Part shown: positions 20,561-32,640 of the stretch, piece after piece
Layout of the letters: each line of letters begins with the position of its first letter
Position numbering within the stretch: the stretch's first letter is position 1
From: Quillaja saponaria
Taxonomy: Eukaryota > Streptophyta > Magnoliopsida > Fabales > Quillajaceae
Direction: 5' to 3'
DNA length: 64,000 nt
NCBI GenBank assembly: GCA_029379385.1
Contig: CM055613.1
Coordinates: 22,107,652-22,171,651, forward strand
Notes under the pieces: generated by a model
Told to the model about the DNA's origin: nothing
What the model saw: only the letters and a program-made list of their open reading frames with translations
Database searches by the model: none
Translations under genes and position numbers: made by a program

Positions 20561-22438
20561 GTCAAATTTAAGTCAAACATGTTTATGAATATTAATAATG
20601 CATGTGGAAAGTACAATGAAAACACCACTATTTGGCACTATCCACTCACAGTACAAGCAAAACTTCCAAATATGTCGGGAACCGAAAGTCACCTGATGGA
20701 AGGTGTGGGAATCTGCAACGAGCCTAAAACAATTTAAAAGAAGATTCCGAAATAATGAAGAAGAGCTAACAAGAGTTTGAGGAACTAAATGGCGTAACTA
20801 ATAGAATAGGAATAATGAGTTCCTCACAAAACCCAAATTCAAAGTTAACCCTAAATAACGCATTCTAGCCCACAAGCAAACATCCAAATCCAACGAACTC
20901 CAAAAGTGGCCAACACATGCTAAATTAGCCTTAGTGAGCTCAAAACAAAAAGTATATAGATATACGATGGCTAAAACATATGCTAAATACCAAGATTCTT
21001 AAAGTTTTACAAACTAACAAAACTAGACAATTCCAAGATTTTTTCAAATCCGACAATTTCAAAGTATGTTTTAGAATTACCTATTTACCCAAATTAACCC
21101 AACAAATCCATTTCCAATACTAATAACAATTTAAAACTTAAAAGTCCTAAACTTGAATTTACGCAATTTTCACATTTAATTCATAACCAACAATTCAACA
21201 CCAAAAATGACATTCTTGTAATTGAATTTTCACACCAACACCTACACAAATAGCCAAGACTTAATTCATGGAAATTCCAATAAGTTAGGTTATGCTAGGA
21301 TTTCTAATTTGGGGAAACAAAAGACAATACAAATAATCCACAATTGGACTCAAGAGAACACAACTTCATTTCCAAATTCTAAGTTCATAAGTAAAGGAAT
21401 TAGCTTATCATATTGCAAGGAAATTCAAGAGTACAAGAAGGACCCATAGGCTACTAATATACCTTACTGATTTGGGGTGCTTTAGGTGCCAATTAGGAGC
21501 TGAAATTTCAGCTAGAAGTGGCTAGAAACACTTCCAAAAACGAGCTGGACTAGAGCTGAAAAATGGGCAGTAATGGTGGCTGAAAATAGCTCCAAAGTGT
21601 CTTGAAATAAGGGAGCTAGAGTGGCTGGAAATGACCCTCAATTGGATGCAATTTGGAGCTTGAATGACCACCTAAATTGGCTAGAAATAGAGCAAAAATG
21701 GACTGAATTTTTTGGGCAAACTGAGTTACTGTAGATGCTGTTTTTTGGGTGGTTTGTGGTGGCTGTTTGAAGGAGGAAGAAAGGCAAAATTTGAGGGAGT
21801 TTAGGTGGGTCTTGGTGGTAGAAAAGAATGCTGAAATAGAGGGGAAAGTGAGCTGGAACAGTCATAGAATTCATTCCAAAAATGGACTGAAATTGAGCCA
21901 AATTCGTGTACAATTTTGGGTATGTTTTGGAGCTGAAATTGAATGAGGATGAGAGGGTTTTGAAGGGGGAAATAGAACTGATCTTCAGTTGGAAGTGGGG
22001 TGGCTTGCAACTGCTTTAGAGGAGAAGAAGAAGAAGAGGAAAAGAAGGAGAAGTGATACACGGGTAAGGAGGAAAAGAAAGAAATAAAAGGGAAAGGAAA
22101 ATAGAAAAAGAAAAATTATTAATGTAAGGGGAGACTTATCTCCTATTGTGTGATCCAACATGATTTTTCCATGTTAAATTTTGAAAACAGGTTCCCAAAG
22201 TCTTACTCGGTTTAATGTAAACTCACAAAATTATTAATGTTTAATTTAAAAAACTTTGTACTATTTAAATCATGTAAAAAAAATATAATTTAGTTATTGT
22301 GTAAAATGAAAGCTTTGTATAATTGAATAAAATAATTTTATCGACTCTAAAATAAAAAATTTATTTTAGAGCTCACTAAGTTATTTTAACTGATTCGAAA
22401 CATTTACTTGAAACTTCAAGTCCACTAATTTGATACAG
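20561..22438. repeat. ~1.9 kb unidentified insertion replacing the integrase core of element B
   Basis: Between the RNase H frame and the integrase C-terminus lies non-coding sequence, with no HHCC or D,D-35-E integrase motif. It contains a run of GCTGGA/GCTGAA-type repeats (21480-21680), a purine-rich run (22015-22130) and an AT-rich end (22230-22400). The open frames 21222-21449, 21638-22061 and 21749-21946 are not recognisable. The layout resembles an LTR or non-autonomous element, but I could not fix termini or a target duplication. Confidence 0.5.
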
Positions 22439-22776
22439 TTGAAAATACTGGTCATCACAAGCTTGGACCAAGATATGTGGGACCATATGAAATCTTAGAA
22501 AGAATTGGAGCTACAACCTATAAATTAGCCTTACCCCCAAAACTTAGTCAAAGTGCATGATGTTTTTCATGTTTCACAACTCATAAAATATAAACCTAGC
22601 TTTGAACACATTCTAGAATATGAACCTCAAAGAATAGAAAGCAACCTTAAAACAAAAGCTAAACCAACGATAATAGTGGCTAGGAAAACAAAATTCTCGA
22701 AAGGGCAAATGATTCCATTGGTGAAAGTAGCTTGGAAAGGCTATATAAAGAAGGATGCAGCTTGGGAAAAAAGGTA
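22439..22776 (+). pseudogene. Element B integrase C-terminus (GPY and chromo-like end) and polypurine tract
   Basis: The frame reads HHKLGPRYVGPYEILERIGATTYKLALPP, the GPY/F module of Ty3/gypsy integrases. After a one-base shift near 22540 it reads VHDVFHVSQLIKYKPS (22555), a linker, and IPLVKVAWKGYIKKDAAWE (about 22715-22770), the degenerate chromodomain-like tail. The coding end runs into a polypurine tract (GGGAAAAAAGG, 22764-22774) that primes plus-strand DNA synthesis and marks the start of the 3' LTR. Confidence 0.88.
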
Positions 22777-24482
22777 TGTTCAATGTATTTCTTTACCCTT
22801 TTTGATCGAGTTTGAAAACTACTTCTTTTTATCTATACTACTCCTCCTGAAAAAATTGCATGTTTGATAAGGATGCATGTGCTTTACCGTGAGATGAAGT
22901 ATTGAGAAATTGTATGCTTTTGCCAAATTATGGTTTTGACATAAGCTATATGATGGCCCAAGAAATCCCGGCCCCAAGAAGTGCCTAAACCCCTAGTTAT
23001 GGATCCATATCTAGATGAGACCAATTGTTAAGTTGTTTTGTATGCATGTTCTTTTTTTTTTTAAGGAGGGAGGTCTTGGTTTACACATATGCAAAGGGGT
23101 TAGACTACAAGAATGACTTGCATTGAAATTCTGTTTTCATTTGCCAAATTATGGTTTTGACATAAGCTATATGATGGCCCAAGAAATCCCGGCCCCAAGA
23201 AGTGCCTAAACCCCTAGTTATGGATCCATATCTAGATGAGACCAATTGTTAAGTTGTTTTGTATGCATGTTCTTTTTTTTTTTAAGGAGGGAGGTCTTGG
23301 TTTACACATATGCAAAGGGGTTAGACTACAAGAAGGACTTGCATTGAAATTCTGTTTTCATTTCCCTTTTCTGTTAACTGAGCATCAAGTAAACAGTTTT
23401 GGAAATTTAAATATATTGAGATTTTTGTCTCACGGTTTGTAAAATTCTTGATGTTCAGATTGATAGCTTTACGGGTCTTACTTGGCAAACATGATTATAC
23501 TTTGGTTCCAATGTTTCTGTGTGTGTTATGCGACCTACTATGTGGATGTAAAATATGTAGAACAGTATTGGCAAGGGTGGAAGGGATACTCTAATGATGA
23601 AGAATACCCTTTGTCCACGGTGTACCATGGCCTTTGTTGGAATAAATGAAGCTAGAAAACCTTAATTTGTCTTAGTGAACAATTAGGAACATTGGATGTA
23701 ATATGTTTAAAACTTGTAATGGATGTGTTCCTTTGTGTTTACTTAATGTTTAAGTAGTAGTTCTTACAATGTTAATATAAGTTGTAAACTTTTGGTGGTT
23801 TGCCTATGTGTTAATGTAAAGGCACATGTTAGTATCTTGTACTCATGTAACTATTATCTAAATCATCTATAATAGAAGTAGGGAGGCTGAGCCTCCATGT
23901 TAAGTCTAAATTTGCCTTTAATTTACTTATAATGTAAGAATTGTAGTCTCAGTGTGCATGTTTAGTAAAAAATGAAATTTTTTTGATAAAAAGTAGACTT
24001 TTGGAATGAAAATGTTGATAAGTGGTAATTTGATGTAATATAGGAAAAGTCAATTTTACTTCTACAGTACAATTGGCAAGATAGGACTTATCAAGTTCAC
24101 TTTTAATAATAATAACAAAGTGACTCTTACATATTACATTATCCAAGTGACTGTATAAAAGAAATGAATGCCTCTTATTTTAATTAGAAATACAACTCAA
24201 GTCAAGGGACTTGTATATATATATATATATATATATAAGAAAGTACTCATGTAATTGTTTGAATATAAGTGGGAGGACCTACTTTTATTATAAAGTACTT
24301 AAGAAAGTATGTTGAATAATAGAAAAATTAGTAACTAATAGTTAGAGTAAAATTTCCCATGGCCTAACATTAACATCATCAAAAAAGAAGAAAAATAAGT
24401 TTAGTTACTCATTAAAGTATATAAATCCTATGATTTAACAAGGCTTGAATCTTTTACTAATCTTACAAAATGGAAAAAAATA
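22777..24482 (+). repeat. 3' LTR of gypsy element B, truncated at its 3' end
   Basis: It starts TGTTCAATG after the polypurine tract and follows the 5' LTR to about 24482. There roughly the last 95 bases are missing and a different LTR (D) begins soon after. It includes a 221 bp tandem duplication. A TATATATA tract at about 24212-24236 matches the promoter position of the 5' LTR. The small ORFs in it have no support. Confidence 0.9.
22921..23362 (+). repeat. 221 bp near-perfect tandem duplication within the 3' LTR
   Basis: 22921-23141 and 23142-23362 are direct copies differing, as far as I can see, at one base (GAATGACTTG versus GAAGGACTTG); even the run of 11 T is the same length. The 5' LTR has a single copy. 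The duplication is therefore much younger than the LTR pair. Confidence 0.92.
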
Positions 24483-24519
24483 ATCTTTAAAGTCTTATAT
24501 CTAATGCACAGAGTATCGA

Positions 24520-27500
24520 TGTCATGACCCGAACTAGGGGCAGTGACTAGCATGAGAACTAAGGTTGACCAGGGCCCACCGTACCTCTCACAAACCAATA
24601 GTACAATCTTTTTCTCTAAGGTCATCTTAAATACTTAAATTACTAATGAACTTACTAAATTTTCAATAGTTTCCTTTTTTGCACTTGCAAATGATTATAG
24701 AACTACTTAGTTCATTGTTTTATTTTCATACTTAAAAAAAAAAATAAACAAAACTTATATTGTTTGACTTTAGTGTAATTTTGCTTGGTTGAGTTTATTC
24801 TAGATTACTTTCCTACATCATTTAACTCATAAACCTTCATCCACAAGTATTACTAAAACTAAGTCTCACTGATCATTTAACATAGTTGAAGTATTACTTT
24901 CATTATACAAGCAAGCAATAGTGTCATTGGATTAATAAGTTACATACATATTCATTTACAAAGCTTTACTACTTTATTAATTATTACATAGACAACTTGT
25001 ACTCTTTACATGAGTATAATCATACTTTCCCCAATCTCTCATGGCCAAGCTTCTGTACTTGCTTCCAATGAGTCCTATAGCCATCTACAATTTATTAAAC
25101 ATACAAGAATGAGATTTACATCTCAGTAAGCAAGGACATAATGCAACATGTGACAACAATGTGTCATATCAATCATATACTTCATGTATTCTTTTATAAC
25201 AATCACAACTTACACATAATTCATTTCACATTCATTCTTATATATCCAACACCACACATGTAAGATATACCATCATTCCACAGTCAATCATCACATCATT
25301 TAATCCATATATAGTTTAAGAGCAATTCAACGATTAAACATATCCATATGATGTTTATTCATATAAGCCACATATCTCAATAACCATAAAACAAGGAATA
25401 ACACTATCACAGGTATTAAACATCCAACAACTACTCAAAGTTGCTCAAATAGATTATTCAATCAACAACAATTCATAATGTAGTAAACAGGAAATCCTGC
25501 TTGCCTTCAACTTTAATCTAGAGCCCTTGAACTTGACCAAAACACACAAGGAAAAGCACTGGCATCATCCTCAAGATGTCAGCAACATCTTTTACTCAGA
25601 TGCCTTTCTTAAATTCTACCTTCATCTAACCCAGATTTGACTACAACTTAAACAGGTACAAAACATCAACATCTAAGACCTCAACATCTAAAATGCTTCC
25701 TCCAAGTCTCTTCTACACTTTTTCTTTAAACCTCAAATCTAATTTGGCCTCTAAGACCTCTATAACCAAGTTATACAAAACCGAGTATAAAGTATAACCT
25801 GTTTTACCCAATAAAACCCAAAATTGAATCCAAGAGCTTCCCCTTACACCTTATAAACAACCAGAACTTATGAAGATCCAGAATTGCCCCTTCAATGTGC
25901 TTGGAATAACTCTCATTTAGAAACCCTTGGCTTGTTCAGTCTATAACCTCGTGCAAAGTCTCTTGGACTAACTAGAGCACTGTTGTAGTTTAGCAAAAAA
26001 CTAGCAACTTCCTAATTGCTCTAGCACCTTTTCTACCCAAAATAAGATCACAAAATTCTCTATATATATATTCTCCTTGATGTTATTAAGAACTTCTCTT
26101 CAGGTACCTTTAGCAAATAGGCCAAGAACAACTTCTTTTTCCACCAAACACAACCTGGGTGCAGAACACAATGCAGCAGACCTCTTACTGCCTTCTAAGG
26201 TCTCCCTAGATGTTTTTGAGTATAATTAGCCCTTAAAACTCACCATAAAGGTCCTTCAATATGTTAGAAACAAGTTCTCATTAGGAAGCTTAAACTAAAT
26301 CTCCCTCCAAACCCAAGAAAACGACTCTAAACTGATAGAGGATGCATATATTCCAAAACAACAACAATTATGGTAAAATGACTATAACTCTAAAATTAAC
26401 TTAAGCGAAGCTCTAGTTATGATTATGTGGCCTTAATCTATAATGTTTCTTTAGGACCCATAGACTAATTCAACCTAAACCACACCCTGATCAATACACT
26501 TCCCTACCTGGTGCAAGACAGAACCCAAAAAATGTTGTATTGGCTTCAATAAGCTCCAAACTCCTCTTGGCATGTAGCTTGCCCCTGACCAATTCCAAAA
26601 ATATTCCTCAAGGTTCTAATAACAACTTTACTTCAGGGAACTTGAGCTAAAACAGCCTATATCTATAGCAAAAACGTTTTTTTTTTTTTTTTTTTTTTTC
26701 ACAAGTACAATAGGCAGCAATGTGAGCTCAAGCTTGCCTTGCAACTTCATCAATCTCCAAGTTCAAACCTCAATGACCTCTTCTATAGTTTTACATTTGG
26801 AAATCCCCCTACTTTAACCCTTACACTTCTCATGGCAAAAATCAAGATCCACAGCATAAAACCCATTTTCGCCTATCAAAGTCCCAATAACCACCTACCT
26901 CATTTCCTAGAAAAATTGGTTGTTTCCCGTCCATCTAAGCTTTACTTCCTTCTTTCCCTGCTGCCACCACCACCAAAAGCCTCAATTGCAGCTCCAAGCC
27001 TATTTGTCCTCTCCTTCCATTTCACTTTCTTTCTTGGTAACTCTTTTCTTTCTGCCCCTCTTTGCTTTCCCGTTTTTCCTCTATAAAGTAGCAGAGAAAA
27101 GGACTTTTCTGTCACCCCTCAAGTCCCAAAATCTGCCACCTAAAAAGCAAAGTAGGCAACAATAAAAAGAATATATCTTGCTTAATTGTAAAAATAGCCT
27201 ACAAGATTTGGGTTTGTGCAGTTGGTCCCTAAAACCAGTTTTTCTTGAATTTTTACAACCCTGCACCATAATAGTTTATCATTAAGTAGGCAGATTTTTT
27301 CCTAAAATTTTAAACAATAAAATGTACTAATTAGTAGGTCCAAATAATACATATAATACATGATTAAATAGATAGATATGTCTATTTATTTATCCAATAA
27401 ACGGATCATGATTTTCATTCTCCTAGGTTAAGTTATACTAATTAAACCACTGAAAGGTCAAAATGCCAAAATTCTACATTTTTAAGATTTTGCCTAAATT

Positions 27501-27800
27501 TGATTAATTACGTAGACTAATCCACCAATCCAACTATTACAAATGATATGTCATTTGAAAGCTACACAAGTCTATTTTTCAACACATTAGTCAGAATTAC
27601 ATTTAGACTTTTCTATCAAAAGATATAAGCATCTAACTCAGTAAGGTCATACGTCAAATTGAACAATTTTATGTTATCATCAAAGGCTTAACAATTCTCA
27701 CTTATACTTGCAAAAATCAACAAATCATACAAACAAATAGCAAAAAAATATTGTTCAAGATATTTTCAAGTACTTCAGAATATAATTTATTTCTATAGTT
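24520..27800. repeat. LTR family D, left copy
   Basis: It starts TGTCATGACCC at 24520 and is homologous, in reverse orientation and with clear divergence, to 28230-31889. Matching landmarks include the GTACCTTTAGC/GCTAAAGGTACC block near 26105 and the ACACCTTATAAAC block near 25845. It includes a poly-T run (about 26680-26699) and a CT-rich stretch (26930-27075). The ORFs 26739-27165 are low-complexity and lie in non-conserved parts. The second terminus is not clear; homology fades at about 27750-27800. There is no internal coding region. By the D-right promoter its sense may be minus. Confidence 0.75.
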
Positions 27801-28229
27801 ATAGTGGATTCACAATTAAATCATGACTTCTCTAATCTTAAGCAACTCAAACACACTCGCACGAGATGCAAGTACAAAGTCATACAAACATATATTCAAA
27901 TAACAACTGGAATTTTAGGGTTGTTAAATCAACGAGCTAACTCTCTAGGATTAGAATGTGGATTGTTCTTTAATCTTTGCACACAAGATTAATAACCTCA
28001 GTAAGCAGCCACAGCTCTTTCTTTAATAACATTGGAGTAGAATATGGTGTAAGGAAAATATGATAGAGATAATCTTTGAATGGTTATTTAATGGTTGTGG
28101 AATTGTTATGGTTACATACTCTCCTTATATAGGAAGAGTCTAATGGTCATAAACGAATATATTCTAATAGACATATTACAACGGCTATATTCCAACAATC
28201 ATATTATAATGGCTATATTGGAAATAAGT
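27801..28229 (-). repeat. Copia-like LTR fragment between the two D copies
   Basis: About 430 bp unlike D. On the minus strand a CTATATAAGGAGAG TATA-type element (about 28137-28122) is followed by sequence resembling an LTR transcript leader (GCTGTGGCTGCTTACTGAGG near 28010). No terminus was found. The 62-codon ORF at 27804-27992 is not recognisable. It may be the remaining end of a copia-type LTR. Confidence 0.35.
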
Positions 28230-31200
28230 TGGTAACACCCAAATTGATTCTTCTACAATTAATTTTACAACACATGTATTGTTTGGATCTGTATAATAGT
28301 ATAGTTAATTGTTTGAATTTGGCTGCAAGTATGAATTTGCACAAAGGAAATTAATTTGGAATAAAGCTTAATTGTTTGACCTATACATGCTTAATTGATT
28401 GTATCTTTGGAGATAAGTATCTAAATAAAATATGGATAGATGTTTTGAAAACTAGACTAGCATTGCTTTAAAATGATTTATAGCTTGTGATAATTGGACT
28501 CATGGATAAGTTTAGGTGATTCATTAAAGTAAAGCAAACTCTAGAAATGTAAGATTATTGGCAATTTTACCTTTAAGTGTTCTAATTGCTAAAACTTGAG
28601 TTATAGGAAAGCAAAAAAACAATCTACGTGTTGGTAAATAGTAGAAGTATGTAGGTTTGTATACATATATTTTATGTGTTAATTGAACATGCCAATGAGC
28701 ACAGTTAAATTAATGAAGTTAGAAGATAAGTTTTGTGCTTTGTACTATGTTATATGTGTTCATATAACTTATGTGTGTATATGTGATCACCAATATGAAA
28801 ATAATGATAAAAAAATTAATATAAAAGTGACAATATAAGTTAATTAATGAATGAAATATTTGAATATGTTGAAATGAACTATAATGTGATATATGTAATA
28901 TAATATGACATTACACTTAGTGGAAGGTGTCAATATATAGTACTAAGATTAATATAATCTACGTAATACATTAGTGGAATAAAACATGACTAAGTGAAAT
29001 ACTATACAATCCTAAAATATATAATAAATGTATTGTTAATATATTTATGTGGTGGAGAATGAATTATTTCCCCACTCATTCTTGTGTCCACCGGGTAAAG
29101 ATGTAAGCCAATAGAGCTCACCCCATTTGGCATAATTTCATCATTTTTCTTCCATGTTTCTGGTTTTAGTGAGAAGATAGAGCTTTTGCAAAGAAAGGGT
29201 AGATGTTCTAGGCTTCATGGGTGCCAAGAACCCATGCTTTTCACTAAAGTATAGAAGGCAAAGTGGAAAAGGAGAAAAAGGGGAGCAAGGTAATGTTCAT
29301 TTTTTTTTTGTTTGGGAATCTAGCATTTCAGGTGCTTTTTTAGACTGAATTACTTTATGAGTCCTGAAGAGAAAGTATAGATTAAGGTCTTGTGATCTTA
29401 TCCTGGAGCTTTTCTTGATCTAGTTATAGATACAAAAGGAGTTATGCCCATTTATAGTTGCTACTATTTTGGACTGCTTGCATCCTCATTTAGTTCAAAG
29501 TATTTTTCTTTGGTTTCGAGGGAGAATTAGTCCAGGGTTCCTAAATAAAACTTATTTCTAACATATTGAGGGAAATATTTGCAAAGTATCAAGGGTTGAT
29601 TATGCTCAATAACTTCTAAGGAGACCTTGGAATGCAATAGTAGGTTTGTTGCATTGTGTTCGACACCTAGGTTATGTTTGGTGGAAAATGAAGGTGTTCT
29701 TGGAATATTTTGCTAGAGGTACCTTAAGATAAGTTGTAACTCACATAAATATAAATATAGAAGGTGTTGGAGTTGTTTGGCAGATGCTGGTTTTTTGCCA
29801 AACTGCATCAGTGCTGCTGTCAATCCAGAGGACTTTGCATGGGGTTATGGATTAAATCTGCCAAGAGTTTATGAAGAAGATTATTTCTAGCACCTTGAAG
29901 GTTAATTAGAGCTCCCTAGGTTTTGGTTTTTTGTAAGGTGTAAGGGGAAGCTCTTGGAATTCAATTATAGGTTTTGCTGGGCGAAAACATGTTATACTTT
30001 GTACTTGATTTTGTATAACTTAGTTTTAGAGGACTTAAAGTTCAAACCAATGGGGGATGTTATACTTAGTTTTATACTTTCCCCTGTTTTTAGGCTATTT
30101 GTGTTCATTTGTGGATATGAGTGGGTTAAATGCTGATTTTAGGAGAAGTTGCTAAATAAGAAATGTAGCTAACTTCTTGGAAATGATTTTTGGACTTGGC
30201 TTTACTGAATTTGGTTAAGTATATAAGTTGTGGTTGGAGTGAGGTAGGCATAACTCTTTCCTTTGTTACTATTTTGAGCTGCTTATAAATCTTTATATAA
30301 TTGTTCATGCTTAGTTGCATCCTAGATGATTATGTATTAAATGGTGATTTGGTTATGTGTATAACTTCTTGGAATATGTAATTAGGATATTTGTTATATT
30401 AAGAGGCATGTTTATGTATTAACTTGTCCTAAACTTATGTATGATTGTATGACATTTATTAGTTGAAATCATATGAATATGTATTCATATTCACATGCTA
30501 CATCGCAACCCTACCTACTAAGATAGTTGTATCTCATTATTGTTAGCCTTAATTATTTCTAGAGGGTTAAGTACTTCACTGGCCACAAGGAGGAGCTTTG
30601 GGTAAACAAGGCTAGATGAAGAGTTATTTTAAGTTTAGTAAAGAGGGAAACTTGTAGCTGAATATTAGGTGTCTTCTGTTTTGTATGTTAGTATAGGAAA
30701 AACTGTAAAATGCATTATGAGAAATGTATTAATGATATTGTAAAGGTGTAGTCTTTGGTACTCTAAAGAGCAAGTAAAGTTGTCTACTTATAAGTAATAA
30801 AAGCAAGTTCGCAGTTATGTTGATGATGATTTAGCTTTTGTAACTTATAAGAAATGGCTGGGATATCAAATTGGCTAATTAAGTAAAATGGTAAGGTAAT
30901 TAAACTACAAGAGACAAACCTCTATGGCTATCTAAATAAAAGATTTGAAATTGTATAGTTGGTATATAATGAAAGAATGACTTGAATTAAGTTTGTAGTA
31001 TACACCTTTACTTAAGAACTTATGAAGTAGTTAAATAAGTAAACAAATGGTTAAGAAAGTATATATAACAATGGTTGAACATTGAAGAAAGAGTTTATAA
31101 GGTGATCTAGAACAAGAATTAAACAAATTAAGAACAAGGCAAGCAAGGTAAAGGCATAGCTATAATGATAATGATCTAATTGTAAATAACTTGGATAAAG

Positions 31201-31889
31201 GATTTCTAATAAGTTAGAATTGAAAATAAGCTTACTAAAATAAACTCTACCACCAACTCATTTTACAACCAAGTATAAAATACGCAACTTAAGGAATGAT
31301 AGTGAGGAAAACTAAGGAGGTAACCTCTAATTCAACAAGTTTCTATAATAACCACTTAGTAAGCAAGCTGATTCACTACAATTCAAGTCTCTAAGTTGAA
31401 CTTGGAGGTAGAACCTATAAAGTAAGGGTCTTAGTTTATAAGGTGTTACAATAGTAAATTAAGATAGGCACCTTAGTAACCAATAGTACAATTGAAAAAG
31501 TAACTAGTACAATTAAAAAATAAAAAATAAAAATGTTGTAGTAAATGTATAAGACAAGCACGGCTAAGTTAACTACAAACGCAATGTTGTAGTAATCCAA
31601 CCTGATAATTGAGTAATTTGGAAAAGAAATTATGTAAAGGTACATATTAGTTTAGCAAGATAAGTTGATAAGTAAGATGGAATAAAATGAACTAAGTTAA
31701 AAAGGTAATTATCCAATCAAATGTAAGTACAACACACAAATATCTTGAAATTACAACAAGTTTATTAATAATTCAATTATTTAAGACTGACCTAAAAAAA
31801 ATGTCATATTGTGTATTAGTTAGAGCTACGGTGGGCCTTGGTGTACCTTAGTTCTCATGCAAGTCACACCCCTTAGTTTGCGTCATGAT
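28230..31889 (+). repeat. LTR family D, right copy, inverted relative to 24520-27800
   Basis: It begins TGGTAACACCC at 28230 and ends at a CATGATA form of the family terminus at 31889. It carries the reverse complement of the landmarks of the left copy (GAGACCTTGG and TTGCATTGTGTTCG near 29620-29660; GTAAGGGGAAGCTC near 29940; TTCTCATGC near 31850). ATAAATATAAATATAG at about 29748 is a possible TATA element, suggesting plus sense. ORFs such as 29954-30136 and 31436-31645 are random. It is probably a solo LTR; no target duplication was identified. Confidence 0.75.
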
Positions 31890-32640
31890 AGGGCTCAACA
31901 AAAAGAAAAAAACAATCTTAAATAACCGAATAACTATTATTTACATCTTATGTAAATTCCCAGGTCCTTAAGTTAACGTTGCCTTGTCATTTAATTAATT
32001 TTAATTAATACCTAAGCTTAGTCCTTAAAAGCATGATAGCCTCGATAAGGGCCAACAACTATTGTTCTTAATTAAGTCCTAATCATTATTCTAATTTATC
32101 ACATAAATTCTATGGAATAATTGAGCTTAATGTACAACTACCTTGACTGGGGGCAAACAAATAGAAGTAAGTAGATCTTCTATTATGCCACAATAATGGG
32201 AAGCAACATGTTCTTAACATTTGACTTTATAATTTAGAGGGAACTTTAATTGGGGGTATGTTTGAATCCTAATGTCTCATTATGGCTTGCATACATACAT
32301 ATATTCATAGTACATCACATGCAATTAAAACATATATATAAGCAAGTCATAGAAATAAAATAAGGGGATAATTATGGATGATATGGTTTCCTCAATACTT
32401 AGAAAGACCATATATTAAGACTTGATATAGTCCCACCACATCATTGTCTTCACTTTTTCTTGGTGTCTTTATCTCCATATGCTTGATTTACAAGTAAATT
32501 CAAATCTAACTAAATCCTAAATCCTAAATCCAAACCTATGCAACTATTACATAATTTGTAAGAAACCTCAAGTTACATTAGAAGAGATTTAGATCAAAAG
32601 ATAATTTACTTAGAGAATAGGATATAAGGCAAGGCACGTA
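31890..32640. other. AT-rich repeat-like sequence without recognisable genes
   Basis: No coding motif, RNA gene or clear repeat terminus is visible. Stretches such as CATACATACATATATTC (32290) are simple-sequence-like. The block may be part of the copia-like sequence that follows. Confidence 0.4.

Noticed and set aside
26739..27269. 115- and 81-codon ORFs with Phe/Pro/Ser-rich translation
   Set aside because: CT-rich part of LTR family D, not conserved in the other D copy, overlapping frames on both strands.
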